From Hofstenia miamia (taxonomy: Eukaryota > Xenacoelomorpha > Acoela): a stretch of DNA of 64,000 nucleotides. Position 1 is the stretch's first letter, and each line of letters starts with the position of its first letter. Positions 9,540 through 23,800 of the stretch are shown piece by piece. Under the pieces are notes generated by a model. The model ran no database searches and was not told the DNA's origin. It was given only the letters and a program-made list of their open reading frames with translations. The stretch covers positions 563,457-627,456 of the forward strand of contig SCFE01000024.1 in assembly GCA_004352715.1 (NCBI GenBank), in the 5' to 3' direction. Both the position numbers and the translations under genes were made by a program.

Positions 9540-10985
9540 TTTCAAATAATACACTAAAATTAAAGGACCTAAAATAGGAAATCATGAATTAAAAATCACA
9601 TCAAAATTCGGACAACAACAGAGATATTTTCTATATTAGCAAACCAAAAACAATTCTTATTAGATCACTAGCAACACACTGTACATACCAAGTTGTTAAC
9701 TTGTATCAGTTGTTAGTTAAATATTGAATGTATTAGAATAATTATTAGTTTAAATAAAATAGATAACAATTTAGTCGATGATAGAGACTGATAAGCTAAT
9801 TAAGGAATTTTCATCCATTGTAGGCCTGTCTAAAATCTAAAATAAAAATATAAAGCGATATTGGCTGCCTTAAAGATGTTTTTTAAGATTTCAGATTGAA
9901 CAAAACATTATTATTCTTTATCAATTTCAGTAGATATTTTCACTGATGTAATATTCATAAGTGAATTGTTTGTGCTTCTAAATTTTGTAAGGTGTTTTTA
10001 CGCCAAATACATTTTATCATATTATTAACTTCAATGAATATTAGCATATGGCTGGTTGTAAATAAAAGAGTCAAAATATCCGCCTTTTTGAATTTTTCTA
10101 TTTTGTCAAAAAGCACGGAATTCTACGATTTTTTTGAACTCAGATTCGAATTTTTTTTCCAGATCAGAAAATATATATTTTTATTGTGGTCAATTTTTTT
10201 AAACTAAATTTGTTTTCGACCCACCGTGTAACCCATCATCAGAAATTTCTCGATCCGCCCCTGTAGAAGGGTTTTTTTAAGTGCATAGCACACAATTGGG
10301 TACGTTTTAAGTGATAAATACTAAATGATAACTGATGTTACTTTTGTAGAGATCTTATAAATTAATAAAATAAATTATACAGAAATTGTAAGGAAAACTA
10401 TAGCGTGAAATTTATATTTTTTACTTTGTCAAATAGAATAATATATAAATTTTGTCTATCTCTCTTTTTCATATAAATTTTAGTTTTTTTACTTTCAAAA
10501 TAGAATACTATTGTCAAATAGAATAACTTTATAGTGCCAAAGAGAGTGACGTTATAGTTCCAAATAGAATGGGAAATGGTATAGTAACCGAAAGAATTTT
10601 TAACCGGAACAAAGATGTTGATAGTGTGTAGATGTCAAAGGAAGCAGAATGATAAAACAGTGCTAACCAGTAGATGAGAAGCATTCGAATTAAAGAAGTA
10701 TGTAAGGAGAGATTGCTATTCCTTATATTTTTGACTTAAATATATTTGAAAATTTTAATCCTAAATCTAAGATGATCCCTAAAAACTAGAGATTAAGGAT
10801 GGGGCTGTATGTCCCTTATTTTTCATTAGCCTAAAAACTAAGCAAGCCAAATTTTTTGCCACTACAGCATAAAATACTTATCTATTTCCACGTTGTGGGA
10901 AATTTTAAAGTCTGTTAAACTAAACTAAAATTGCTGATGAACTTTAAATTTCTAAGGATAAAATTTACAAACTCCCGAAAATAAA
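9540..10985. other. No gene seen; possible hAT end near 10249
   Basis: A+T-rich intergenic sequence. At 10240-10256 the string ctcgatccgcccctg is the complement of CAGGGGCGGATCGAG, the style of a hAT terminal repeat. I found no matching left end, so it may be a solo or decayed terminus. Confidence 0.35.
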
Positions 10986-10991
10986 TTTATT
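10986..10991 (-). promoter_or_regulatory. Candidate poly(A) signal of innexin gene
   Basis: AATAAA on the minus strand, about 117 bp beyond the innexin stop codon. Position and sense fit, but such hexamers are frequent in this A+T-rich DNA. Confidence 0.4.
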
Positions 10992-11107
10992 GAAATTGTC
11001 ACGAACAATCGTGCAAATGTGTTTTTAAATACAAAATTCCGAATTTGCAAAAGCTCAGTTTACAAACATAGCAACATAAGAGAGAAGCTGGAATCGCACT
11101 GCACCCT

Positions 11108-11368
11108 TTACAAATCTTGGAAGCTGTTGGTTGTACTGTCGATGTGAAACTGTTCCCTTCGAGCACGTGTTGTTGGCGGTGTAGCCAGAGGATTGTCAAG
11201 CATTTCAAGGCCGATTTTTGCTTTATAGCAGTCTCCTGGCGGCTGATAGGCAGGAGCAAGGGGTTCGTGATCTAAGTCGGTTTGTGGAGCTTTTGTGAAG
11301 CCCGCTGAAAATGAATTTAAGGGTGGTGCTTTGGAAGGATGCTGCCATCTTGGTCTTGCCAAATAATC
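11108..11368 (-). CDS. Innexin exon 6 (residues 386-471, C-terminal tail)
   Basis: Placed by phase: TTATTTAAG|GATTAT continues exon 5 in phase 0 as [14 protein letters not shown] and stops at 11108. The tail is proline-rich ([12 protein letters not shown]) and basic near its end ([11 protein letters not shown]). Tails of this family vary, so homology alone does not prove it. The matching phase, an acceptor and the lack of a better candidate support it. Confidence 0.7.
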   Translation of the reverse strand, partial: DYLARPRWQHPSKAPPLNSFSAGFTKAPQTDLDHEPLAPAYQPPGDCYKAKIGLEMLDNPLATPPTTRARREQFHIDSTTNSFQDL

Positions 11369-12681
11369 CTTAAATAACAGTTGGTTATCCAAAACTTAGT
11401 TTTAACTTAAATAACTTAATATTATAGTTCACTCTAAAACAAGCTCGAAAATAAATCTTAAACTTATTAACATTCAAATTTAAGTCATATTCGTACCATG
11501 ATTTATATTGACAAATATGATGTGAAAGACTTAATACACAAAACATCAATTTTATCTTATACAAACACTTGCATTGGCGTTTTTGAAATATTTAAGTGCA
11601 TCAATGGAACACACTCTTTAGATAAATATTTTTAATACAACAAAAAAGCAAATAATTCCATAAATATAGCACATCTAAAGAGCAAAAATTGGAAAAATGC
11701 ATTCACTACAAATGTTTGTGATAAATGGGACAAATTAAACATATGTATATAAATTCTCCAAATTTAAGAACACTTAAATATGTGGAGAAATAATTAAAAT
11801 TTGCTTTGTTGCTTATGCTAGTGATTAGTTATTATTTTTAGTTATGATTTATGATAAATCTATATTGTTTGTTCTTGTATTGGCTTTTTTGTTTTATTGT
11901 AAATTTTTTGATGAAGCTTCATTTATTATATTTGTACATTTGGGCATACATTTACTTTTCTAAATATTATGTAAATATGTGCAAGGATTATAAATTTACA
12001 GGAACTAAGGAACAATATTATAATTGGAGGGGCTGAATTGAAGTCCTATATAAAGCTTCAATGTGTGAAACTTAAAATTATTTGATACAAAAAATAATCG
12101 CCACCTAGGGCAATTATAGGGAGGTCTCCATCCCTCCTAGCTACCCCTGTTCTTTAACTATGTAAATTTAATATAAAACTATTAAACATATAGATATAAG
12201 TTATAGTACAATGGAAATGTTAAAATAGCAGTTTCGCTCAAATTCAGACATTCTACATAGTAAATTATGGCTATCTGGAAAATTGATACAGTAGAGTAAT
12301 TCAGATTGATTTTTTTGTCAATCTATCGTAACCATTATCATAGAAAAACGATATGTTATATGTGCATACAAAGATTCAAAATGTGAACATTTAACATGTA
12401 TAGGCATTTCAAATAATTGCTTAAAGAAGGCTATCAATATATCTTAAAATAAATTTTTTCAACATTTCCCCACTTTGAAGTATATATAGAAATCATAAGA
12501 AACATATATTGGACATTGAACATATTAAGAGTAGCATTGATCCTAAAATTGTTTTGCTTTAGAAAGAATTCCTTTACATTCTAAATTATCTACAAGACTT
12601 AAGAGAATGAAACAATTTATAGTTTTGTGAATGTCTGAAGAAATGTGTACACAATTTTGAGACCTAGATGGCATTCAATGC

Positions 12682-12763
<82 letters not shown>

Positions 12764-12775
12764 GTATATATATAT

Positions 12776-12806
<31 letters not shown>

Positions 12807-15800
12807 GTATAAATATATGTATGTATGTATGGTGTTTATTATATATATTATGTTTGTAGGTATATATATNNNNNNNNNNNNNNNNNNNNNNNNNNNNNNN
12901 NNNNNNNNNNNNNNNNNNNNNNNNNNNTTACTTGGAAATTTGGCTATTAGAGGACATCAATAGGGCTACTTGGTATAAGCAGCGATAGTAGCTATTAAGA
13001 AACAGATACAAGCATCTAAGCCTATTGCCGTCAAATTGACGGCATTCGCGGTTTAAGGTATACAAAAATCTTCGCGGTTCTAGTCTTAATGGAATTTCCG
13101 TTGCATTTTAGGAAAACGAGTTAAATTCAAAACCTAATGTCGAAATTTGATTAATTGCGCAGTGCAGTGACGGACATGTGTTGGCTCGGGCCGGACTTGA
13201 GCTTGAGCTGGGCTTGGAATAAAATATTGCCGAACTTTCATAAACGTGGATTACGCAAAAGCGCAAGTAGCGCAACCCAAATGCAGTCAATGCAATAAAA
13301 ATATTAGTAATGTGTTAAAAAACACAAATTACATTCTGAAGCCTGTAATCTTATATTGTAAATGATGATCATACTCAATATTGATTTAGCAACCTAAACA
13401 ATGTAAACTTAAATGAGGATGGCCAGATTGCGACTGGGTACAAAGTTTCCTGGAAAATTTGCTAACATTTGAAATTTTATAGATTCCAGCTTATTATACG
13501 TTTAGGGTTTATTGTATTTAAGAAAATTTTTTTAAGATGATATTTCTCTTGAATTCAAGATGCCTAAAACTTAGATGTCAATAGAATTATATCATTTTTT
13601 TAAATGTATCTTTTTGCCATAAAAATTTTTCATGGCAACCAATTTTCCCAATTCTTTTTTGCCTCAAAAATATGAGTTGATACAATTTTACTAAGTAATT
13701 TTATATTTTGCTCTACTGGAGCACAGTGATTTCAAAAAAATCCCCCCCCCCCGATGGAGTTATGTTACTGATTTTCACCACAGACTTTCTGAAACCCTCC
13801 TTTTATATGATAAATTATCTTGCTGCCAATATTTTTTGCTACGGTGGAGTCCCAGGTGCAAGAAATCAATGAAAACTGATCCTAGCACAAGTATATTTGG
13901 TTCATGCAGGGCAAATTTTTTTCAAACTAGGATTTGTTTTGACAAGACTGACTCTTTTCAATGATGACACAATAAATTTAATTGTATAAATATATCGATA
14001 TCCATTAAGATATTGGCTATTTAAAATGCATGCTGCACCAAAAACTTGAAATTTTTCAGACCCCATTGCTTATATCCCACTCAAAAAAAATCTGCCAAAC
14101 AATTAATTACAAGCAAAGTTGTAAACAAAAAATGACATTAGGACGATGCGGCTCGTCAGTGCGTTTAGGGTAAGGAATTACCCACAGCTAAGCCATATTT
14201 TCTAAATATAATTTCCTTAAATTCAATTAATGAAATTTATAAATAAGATTATAAACATGTTCTTACATCTTTAAATTGCAATTAATTGTTGCATTTGCAT
14301 GCAATAGTTTTTCATAATACCAAAAATTTAGATGAGATCATTTTATATTAATGCTAAAAAATATATTATGTACATATAAAGTATTTGGTTAAAATCACAG
14401 TTGAATAATACTAGTGATACTTCAAAATTTTTTCTAATCTTTTCAATCGTCTTAGTAAATCGTTCATTTACTTACAAAAAAAATTATTAGATATGTATAT
14501 CCATAAAATTAAAGTAATTTCTTTCGATTAATCATTTGCCAAAAGGATAGTGAATGAAAATGTTTGATCAGCACTGCATTTTTAAAAAATATTTGTAAAA
14601 TTTATAAAACTGTTCTGTAGAGGAAACAAAAAAGTATCACTTACTTCTAATAACTTTGAAATAAGTTCGGATGTAACTAATGAACTAGTATTTCTTCCAA
14701 TCAATCGAATTAGGAATACTCCGTCTGATCTTAAGTAGCCATATACAAACTTTTTCACTGGTTTTTGATCTAAGCTGTCTGGATTGTGTTTGTTGGCAAA
14801 CTTCAAATGCTTTTTTACATAATTCATGCGATCTGAACACCAAAATATGCGTACTGTCCATAAAAAGAAATTTGCTGTTGTAATGATGGCAACAAATATA
14901 AACCAAACCCAAATTAATAGAAAAATTTTCTCATTGTAAATATTTATGCTGAGCACGCACTGCAAAGTGTATCGATGATGATTTCCTAAAACATTTTAAG
15001 TAACACATGTATAGAATACAAATGTGTTTTGAACGCCATCTTGTGGTAATATTTGCAATTAATAGATTATTTTATACGATTACACTTTAACAACTTAAGA
15101 ATTTGCATATGCTACATGTTAAATTTAATAGAATGTAATAGACGAATTGGGAAACAATCTTTGAGTGCTGTAAAATGATGTTAACATTTTTGTAAGAACT
15201 AATGTTTTTATATACATAATTGATATATTCTTTTCAATTGTAAAAAAAATAATGACATTTAAACCACACTTGAGAAGAAAAGTCATGCGAACATTTTTTC
15301 GATATAATTTCAGTGACATTTGAAAGATTCAACCCACATAAATTTGCTTAATTTTATCAGGAATGAGTGTAAAACATTTAGTTTTCTTTTGTAACTTATA
15401 GAGTTAGGCGGTACGGTAACCTAGTATCTTTTATTATTGACTATTTGAATCACTACTATAGCTGGCTGTATGAAAATTTCGGAGTCTTCAAATCGGCATG
15501 ACTCAAAATACAGCGGAATCGGTTCGGTATCGGTTTGACTGAAAAATAAAAAAAAATCAATAGTATATTTGGCATGTATATAATTGGAAAATATATAAAT
15601 ATCAAAGTAATTGCGGATTGAATTTTTTTGATATTCAGAACACAAAAAAAGAATAAATCGATGCATTAGTATGAAGTAATTACTAGAGCAGTTATTCTTT
15701 GATTAAAAATTCAAATTTGACCTTATAATATTGCCTTTATTTGACTAAAAATTCTAGTTTGATATATAAGTTTTCCTCAAAATATTAAATTATGGGTTCT

Positions 15801-18800
15801 AATTTGTTTTAGGTATTTATAGCAACATTCTCCAATAATAAGATTAAAGACAAAACTAACAAGTCATTTTTTGAAACTGCAATATACCATATCGCAATAT
15901 CAACTATTTGACATTTTTCGGAGTCCCTGTGTAAGCGGGAATTGCTTTGTAAATTTTGATTTTATAGAGTAATATGATAGCCTTAGTAATTAAGAATATG
16001 CCTGAATAATATTAGACATTAGTTTCTGATTAAGAAAATAGAATTTTTAACTGGTACATAAAACAATGTTTATCATCAGAAAGCAAGGAACATATCATAT
16101 GCAAATGAACTTTTGACATTAAAAAGATTTAAATTTCATAATCATGATCATTGCATTACAAGAAATATAAGAACCTTAACCCGAGTAGGCACATTTTAAA
16201 CCTGATTTTTTTTTCAGAAAAATTCCATAAATAGCTCGTTTTTGTGAAGGTATTTATGACAACATCGTGTGTGTGCTAGTCAGCAATACATGTAACAGCA
16301 TTATTAATAGAACTTTATTCTTAAGAAATTTTGTCTTAGTTTTCGACAGAAAAATTCCAAGTTTTCATACTGCAAGCTTTGTCACGCGAGCCTACAAATA
16401 ATGCGCATACCCTTAACTATAATACTGATCAATTTTTTAGTCAAGATACCACTGTATCGGTTTCAGTATCTGCATACCGCAAGGCCCTAATCACTACCTG
16501 TTGTATCTGAATTTCTAGTTGACGTCCGCCTTAAAAGCACCTTCATTGATTCAAATAGTATTAAAAATGAAATTCAAACATTGTTGCAATGGCTATCTAT
16601 GATTAATGAGCACATATATTTGAATTGATTTTTGCAGTTTAGAAGAAATTTAAATGATTCAAATTCATTTCTTCGCTCAAGATACACGCATAATGCTTAG
16701 ATGTTTTTGATGGAATTCTTTAATGGAAAGATTAGTTTTAGGCAGAAATTGGATACCATTTGTTGATTGAAAACCTTAATTGGTGTTATAAAAGAAGATT
16801 AAATGCAGTCCACTGGGAGAATCCGGAGGCTTTTCCAAAAGATTAAACTTATCTTAACCTAAAAAATAATTCCTTCTTTCCATTACCTGATCATTGAGCA
16901 GAAATTCGTTGAAATATTTCTTTTCCTTTGAATGTCTGGAAACATGTCGTTAATTGGGCAGAAATATTTAACAATTGCACTTTTTAAACATAATGGACGC
17001 CCGTCAATCACAAAAGCAGCAGGGAAAAGGCTATCATATGAGTGACAGAAAACGTTATTGCTGAATACAGCGCCATAAATGATTTGTCATACACAACTTT
17101 AAAGTAAAAATTAGGTCAAATTACTTTTATAACAGTATGCTCTTCCTTAAAACTAGAAGTAGTTGTTGGTATTTTGAAACTCATATAATCAAGCCATTAT
17201 TGATAATTAGAATCACTAACTTAGTTAACACTAGAATGTCTAACCTGATCAATTTGACTGGCATACTAAATTTATTTATTCAAAAAAAATCTAACCTAAC
17301 AAATGCAATTTAAGTAAAATAATTTTCAATTTGAAATTTTTTAACACTGTTGTATATCGTGTTTTATGGTATTATGTTCTTAATGCGAATTTCAAGAAGT
17401 AGCACACATACTGCCATAACAGCATTCGTAAGATCATCATATTGAAAATCCTTTTTTGACACTCATTGAATACGAACATTTAGGACAACAACTGATTCAA
17501 AGATACAGAAGTCACTAATCACTTAAAATCAAGATCACCACTATAGCCGAAAGACCTCTGCATCAAGAAATCTATTAAAATTACAGAAGCATGCAAAGAG
17601 AAATTCGCAGAAAAAACATATCAAAAACGATGGAACCGTGAACAGCAAGTTGGAATGAATTTATATAGCATAACTTGAATTATATCTATCAACGAAATGA
17701 ATGTGATTTCCAATAATTGAATTTGGTCCTTTCTATAGTCTTAGGAAATTACCTTCATGAATTTCTATATGTAATATTGTAAAAGAATTATATTTTTACA
17801 AGCACTGAAAATATTGGCTCTAATATATAATAACATAATGAATAAAATAAATATAAAGAAAGTTACCCATAGCTCTGACATCATAGTCGCATAACGTAAC
17901 ATATGGAAATCTTGGAGTTCCAACCATGTTCGCTTCGTTGAGAGGATGACTTTCATATTGGAAACGCACTGAATGGCCTCTTAGCATTTCAATCCCAAAG
18001 TAGTTGTAGCCTTCACCTAGGAAGATATTGAGCATGAAGAGCTGAGAGTAGATATTCACTATGTACAGAGCTTTCAGAGTCAGATAGAGGGCTGTCAAGA
18101 ATCCGCCACATCTTTTATTTATTAAGCAGCATACCTAAAGGATGAAAACTCTAGTTGAATCCCAAACTAATGTTTTACAATATCTCGTTATATTTCAAGC
18201 AAAAGTGTAACTTGATTAATCTGAAATATGATTGCTGAAGCACATTTGCTGCTAACATTTATTGAAAGTAATGTTTTAAAGTCAAAGTGAGAACTTAATG
18301 AAACTCATGTTTGGCTAAATTATTTAAAAGTTGTGTCGCTTCAATATCAGAAGCACACAGTAGCAATGAAAAAATATCAGACACAGGTCTTCATTGCTAT
18401 AGATAATGAAAGAAACGTAAATTTATCAAATTTTTATTGAAAAAATTAGTGACAAATGTAATTTATAATTTTTGTTTAATATTTCGTGTAATTACAAAAT
18501 AAAAAATATTTTATTAAACAATCAGTTTTAAACATACTTAATTTAAATAATTGCAAATCTTTGATTTAGAGGTACCTGAAAATGTTGCCCACATTATGTA
18601 GTACGCATGCATAATTTATTACTCAGGTACCATAATCAATTTTGAGTAAAGTTCAGTAATCGAATAGTTGAGTAATTTGTTAAAATCCGACGCAATTATT
18701 ACGTCAGGAGTAAAAATGGGACAGTTAAATTATCAACAGAAATTCGCAGCATGTACAATGCGAAAATCCCATAAGACCTCGTTAAGATTGTCAATCCCGC

Positions 18801-20768
18801 CAGTCATTCAAAATGAGGAATAATTTTGTTTATTAAAAGTGTGGTGAGCAGAAGTAGTTGTTTACTCATGAATTGCTAATGTGTTGATTTGTAAATATAC
18901 TTTTATTTTTTGATTAGCTGACAATTATGTTTTGACGGGAATGTGGAAACCACCTTGCAATCCCTTAAGTACAATTTTTAGGCACAAAAATATGCTGCAT
19001 ACAGTTCTACCGATGAAATTGAATGTTCAAGATTATTTTACTTATATCTATTAAATGTTGCCTATACAATAGTTGTAATCAGTTTACGAAACTATATGAA
19101 AAAATATTAAAATAAACATAATTCAGTTTTCCTCAAAAAAAAGTTTTGGAGTGAAAGCAAAAATATTTGAAATTCAGTTGTATTATTAATTACAAAATAT
19201 AGCAATTCATGGCCCTATCAGGCTTGCTGTAGGTACAACTTTATCGTCCCCATCCCTATCTCCACCCAACAAAATATGCAATGGACTTCTCGTGTTTATT
19301 AATGATCATTATCATATTGTAGTGCTTTTTTCATAAATTCAATGGTGATGTGTACATGGATTGTGTGGAAAAAAAATATATATATACAGTACTGGCCAAA
19401 AATTTGGGAACACTTTCCAAATTTAGAATTTTTTGTATTTTACACTAAAAAACGCAATGCAGAAACAATATAATCACAAAATGTAGAAACAATATGATAA
19501 CACCGTGTAGAAAGTAAATAGTTAATTCAGAAAAACTCACTAATATTTTGTATGTTCGCCATTATTGGCCAAACACGCAACAATGCGATTTGACATTGAC
19601 TCGACCAGCTTTCTAAAATAATCATCAGTAATCTCTGTGCACCATACCACTTTAATTTGCTCCTTCAGATTGCGCTTCCTCAGATAGCTTTTGATGTGAT
19701 GCNNNNNNNNNNNNNNNNNNNNNNNNNNNNNNNNNNNNNNNNNNNNNNNNNNNNNNNNNNNNNNNNNNNNNNNNNNNNNNNNNNNNNNNNNNNNNNNNNN
19801 NNNNNNNNNNNNNNNNNNNNNNNNNNNNNNNNNNNNNNNNNNNNNNNNNNNNNNNNNNNNNNNNNNNNNNNNNNNNNNNNNNNNNNNNNNNNNNNNNNNN
19901 NNNNNNNNNNNNNNNNNNNNNNNNNNNNNNNNNNNNNNNNNNNNNNNNNNNNNNNNNNNNNNNNNNNNNNNNNNNNNNNNNNNNNNNNNNNNNNNNNNNN
20001 NNNNNNNNNNNNNNNNNNNNNNNNNNNNNCGGTCTCGAATGTTTTTTGAAGATAATCGATGTTTGGCTTCCGGTTTGATTGATGGAAGGTCAAAGGTAGT
20101 ATTCAATCGACGCCTAACGGTGCGTGTTGATACATTCTGCACTAGCACACCTAGATTTGCTTTGACTTCAGAAGATAAAAAGAATTGTTGATTGATGCTT
20201 AACGGTGAATGAGACGGTCAGTTTGAGGGGTTGTCACTTTTGGTCTTCCAGACAGCTTGCGAGAGGAAAAATTTTGCAGTTGCTGATAGCGAGTAACACT
20301 TCTGGATACTTAAGATACTGACACGCCCATTCTAACAGCTATAGCGCGATAATTGTACCCCTCCTTGTACAAGATGTGAATTTGAGCACGCTTTGTTGGT
20401 GAAATTTCACTACCAAGAACCACATTTCAAACTATAATGATAGTGCTTTTCAGTGAAAATGTATTGTGTGTAAATCAAAAGTTGTGTTAATTTGATTGAC
20501 TAAATGAATCTGTTGTAAATTTTAAGAAAAATTTGGGAATTCCTGGAATTTTACGAAGTTTCGAGGAAATAGCATAAAGCACGCTTTAGACAGGTTACTG
20601 TTCCCAAACTTTTGGTCAGTACTGTATATATATATATATATATACAAGGATGTCCTTGATATATATTATACACAAGATTGTTTTCTTTGTTTAGGTTATA
20701 GAAAATCGCGTTTTTTAATATAACCAATTTCAATTATGGTTTATAAACTAAATATAAAAAGTTTTATC

Positions 20769-20807
<39 letters not shown>

Positions 20808-23800
20808 GCGCAATGTTCATATACCTAAATATACTAAGTTTATTTAGTTGAATATTGTTTGAATGTTAAAAAATTTTGCAGTTATAATACATTCATATCT
20901 AGTAACTGCTTTGTGTGAGGAAAATAGTGTAGAGGGTATAGTTTTGATAAAATTTCTGGTAAAGCCAAAGCTGTTCCATCTATTACAGCTACTATGAATG
21001 AAAATATTGAACAAATTAAACAGATTATTCAGGAAAACGATGCAACTCCTGTTCGTAGTATATGCCAGCAGTTTGATCTATCAGACAAAGCGACTCTTGG
21101 AATACTAAAAAATTAATTGTGTTTAGCATCTGTTTGTGCACATTGGATTCCCAACAATTCATCAGGGGATCAGCAACATCAATTAAGGTGCCAGCGAATT
21201 TTGATTGAAATGAATGGAAATGTAATATGACCATTTACGGAAATTGTCATAGGTTTTCAGTACCGTTATGCATATAAAAAATGACAAAATTTTGCACCAG
21301 GAGTAGCTTTATGTGATGATCCTAATAAAATTTAGATTTCAAATATTGTATAGCAATTAAGCAATATTCAATTAGCATGTTTCAAATGTATAAATATGGA
21401 GTAAATACCTTCTTATTTAGTTTGTAAACCATAAATAGGCTATATGAAAAAAACGCGTTTTTATGATAAACTCTATATCATGTAAAATTTATATTTATCT
21501 CCTCCTTAGGAATAAGAAAAAATTATTCGATTAAGCTAGGTTTAGGATTGGTCCTAAGCCAAATGGGGTTGGTGCAGAATGTGGATGCGATATCTAGACC
21601 TAGCTCTAGTGTTGGAAAGGGGTGGCAATATCCATCCACACAGACACTTTGAGCCCAAAATGTTCCTGTCATTGACCACGCCATCAGTCCCAATGAAGAA
21701 AAATCTCTCTCATTGCGCACTTGATGTTACTCATAAGAATCTTGTGCGAGGGTAGCTTTAAAAAACTGTTCTGCCGCTATTGAAGCTAAATTTATATTAT
21801 TCCTAATAATCACTGAGTATTAAATTGAAATTGAAAATAACACAGCATTCATTTGTTAAACTGTATCAATTTTGTTAAATATATATTGCATAAAGAAAAA
21901 TAAAAATCTATGTTAGAATGATGTTTTGAAAGTGTTGCAATGGCCCACAGATAGTAAATGAATTCTCCATCATTGATATCAACAATGGAACTTTGCATCG
22001 AAGATAAAAAAATTGGATATTGCTAGGAGTATTTCTAGCTTAATGAGCCCGTCTTTGTAATTCCAACTAAAATAAGCTCAAGAAAAGGCTATAGTTGTAA
22101 AGATGAATTTTGGTAATTAATATAAATTGTTTGGAAATCTCGTAAAATGTATATAGGATATATGTATGTATATATATATATATATTTGCATGTAGATCAT
22201 AGTTGGACCATGATTTGTTCAATATTATATAAATTACTTTCAAAATATATGCGAAATATAAATTTTGGCGTAGTTCTTGGGTTTACTCAAGGTCGTCTAT
22301 CCTCGATTTTGATGTAAGGACAGGTAATGCTTTATGTGTCGTTCATTTATTAATGTGACTAATTAATTAAAAACAACTTTATTGTAATGAAATCGTCATG
22401 CACAACTAGTACAGTATAAATTCATTTGGCCAGCATCTTCAAAGTATTTTCAAAGTATAGTTTTCATGGCTATATATAATGTCGACCGCTTTTATATACA
22501 AATTGAAGAGAAAAATACTCTACAAAACACGCAAAATTAATTCTGATCAACATCCCAGCTTGCGGATGTACAGGTAATTTGATGGAACGCTACTATAATA
22601 AAGTCATTATTAAGATTTATTACTAGATTATTAATAATCTCTAGTGATTAAATAGTGCTTAATACATTGGATAGATCTAAATAATTAATATTTATCAAAA
22701 AAAATCAACATCTTCTGCTCTTAACGAAATGTCTCAAAGGAGTCGAAAATCAAATAAATGTTCACTCGTCTGCTGATTTGCGCACAAAAGAAAATCTAAA
22801 TTAGTGTTTAATTCAATTAGCTGGATTTTATGTACTAAATGATTTGCAATTATTGTAGTAAAATAATCGAAGCGACAGACCAAATGCTAGATATTTGGAT
22901 GAAACACAATTCAAAGAATTCATATATTGGCCTGCAAAATTGAAAAAATTTGCAAGTTGGATTTCCTTTTTTCTCTACCCCACTAAGCCGCTATCAACAT
23001 CTTATTCCTAAATGTATGCTATTGTACATTTTCTACTCAAGGTACTGTGGGACTATGTTTGCTAGAAACATTAACTTTAAATAGCCATGTGTTCTTTTAC
23101 CTTAGATAGGCCGGGATTTCCGAAAATCTTATAAAATTTGCTTAAACCCTTATATCTTAAAAACTATTATGCTCAATATAAAATCGGCACGTGGTAGAAG
23201 ACAGTCTCCTCTTTCATTTTTGCTCTTAGTCAGCGACCAGGCTCTTGACTTTGTGCACGACACGCCTCAATAGCTTGGATATTTTGCTCATATCAAGAAG
23301 CAGTCAAAGTTCTTCGTTGCTTCCATTGGTTCAAAACCCTATATATACATGAACCATAAGCAAAGAGAAAAATTAAATATTTTTCAAAAATTCGAAATTT
23401 GAAGAAAAATTGTTAAGCTTTTCAACTACATGTACTTCAGCTACAGAAATATTCAACAGTGTATTAAGAGGTCCTACCCAATAGACCTTCCTAAGACTCA
23501 CGATTTTCAAATTTGCTAATAGGCTTGGCGAAAAATTTTTTTAAATGTAGAGACACATTTTGTCCGTTAAAATGGACAGCAGACGGCTCAAGGTTAGATG
23601 GACTCCATTTTTCCTACATTTACAGAAAATTTTCCCCGAGCCTTTTACGAAATTTGTAAGCCGTGAGGCATGGACATGTCTATGGGGGAGTTTGCTTGAA
23701 TTCATTTTTGAAAATTTTTATTCTGTAAGCGTAGTTGAAGTAGTTAAAAAAATTGACTATTTTTCTTTGAAAATTCCTAATGTTTGAAAAAGATTAAATT

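Larger units (their letters stand above)
11369..14644 (-). other. Innexin intron 5
   Basis: About 3.3 kb with a TA/TATG tract and a gap at 12685-12927 and a C10 run near 13743. A G+C-richer patch lies at 13185-13220 (gggccggacttgagcttgag), similar in style to hAT subterminal DNA. No gene seen. Confidence 0.7.
19387..20624 (-). mobile_element. Tc1-like DNA transposon
   Basis: A cut-and-paste element bounded by inverted repeats. The left end is cagtactggccaaaaatttg (19387 on). The complement of the right end is cagtactgaccaaaagtttg (ending 20624), and the match continues through ggaaca. Both sides are flanked by TA, the standard Tc1/mariner target duplication (19385-19386 and 20625-20626). About 1.24 kb including 327 N, near full length for the family. 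It sits in innexin intron 3 in the same orientation as the host gene, next to TA tracts that offer insertion sites. Confidence 0.9.

Noticed and set aside
10999-11259. Cys-rich minus frame ([21 protein letters not shown]) resembling a piggyBac zinc finger
   Set aside because: It overlaps the innexin tail exon in another frame, partly lies in its 3' UTR, and no piggyBac core or terminal repeats are present.
18572-18632. Inverted repeat ggtacctga...tcaggtacc
   Set aside because: Only about 9 bp arms 45 bp apart and no extended similarity. Expected by chance in a window this size.
19657-20093. Long frames on both strands between 19.6 and 20.1 kb
   Set aside because: Mostly N translated as X. 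Only the minus-strand Tc1 frame has real flanking protein sequence.
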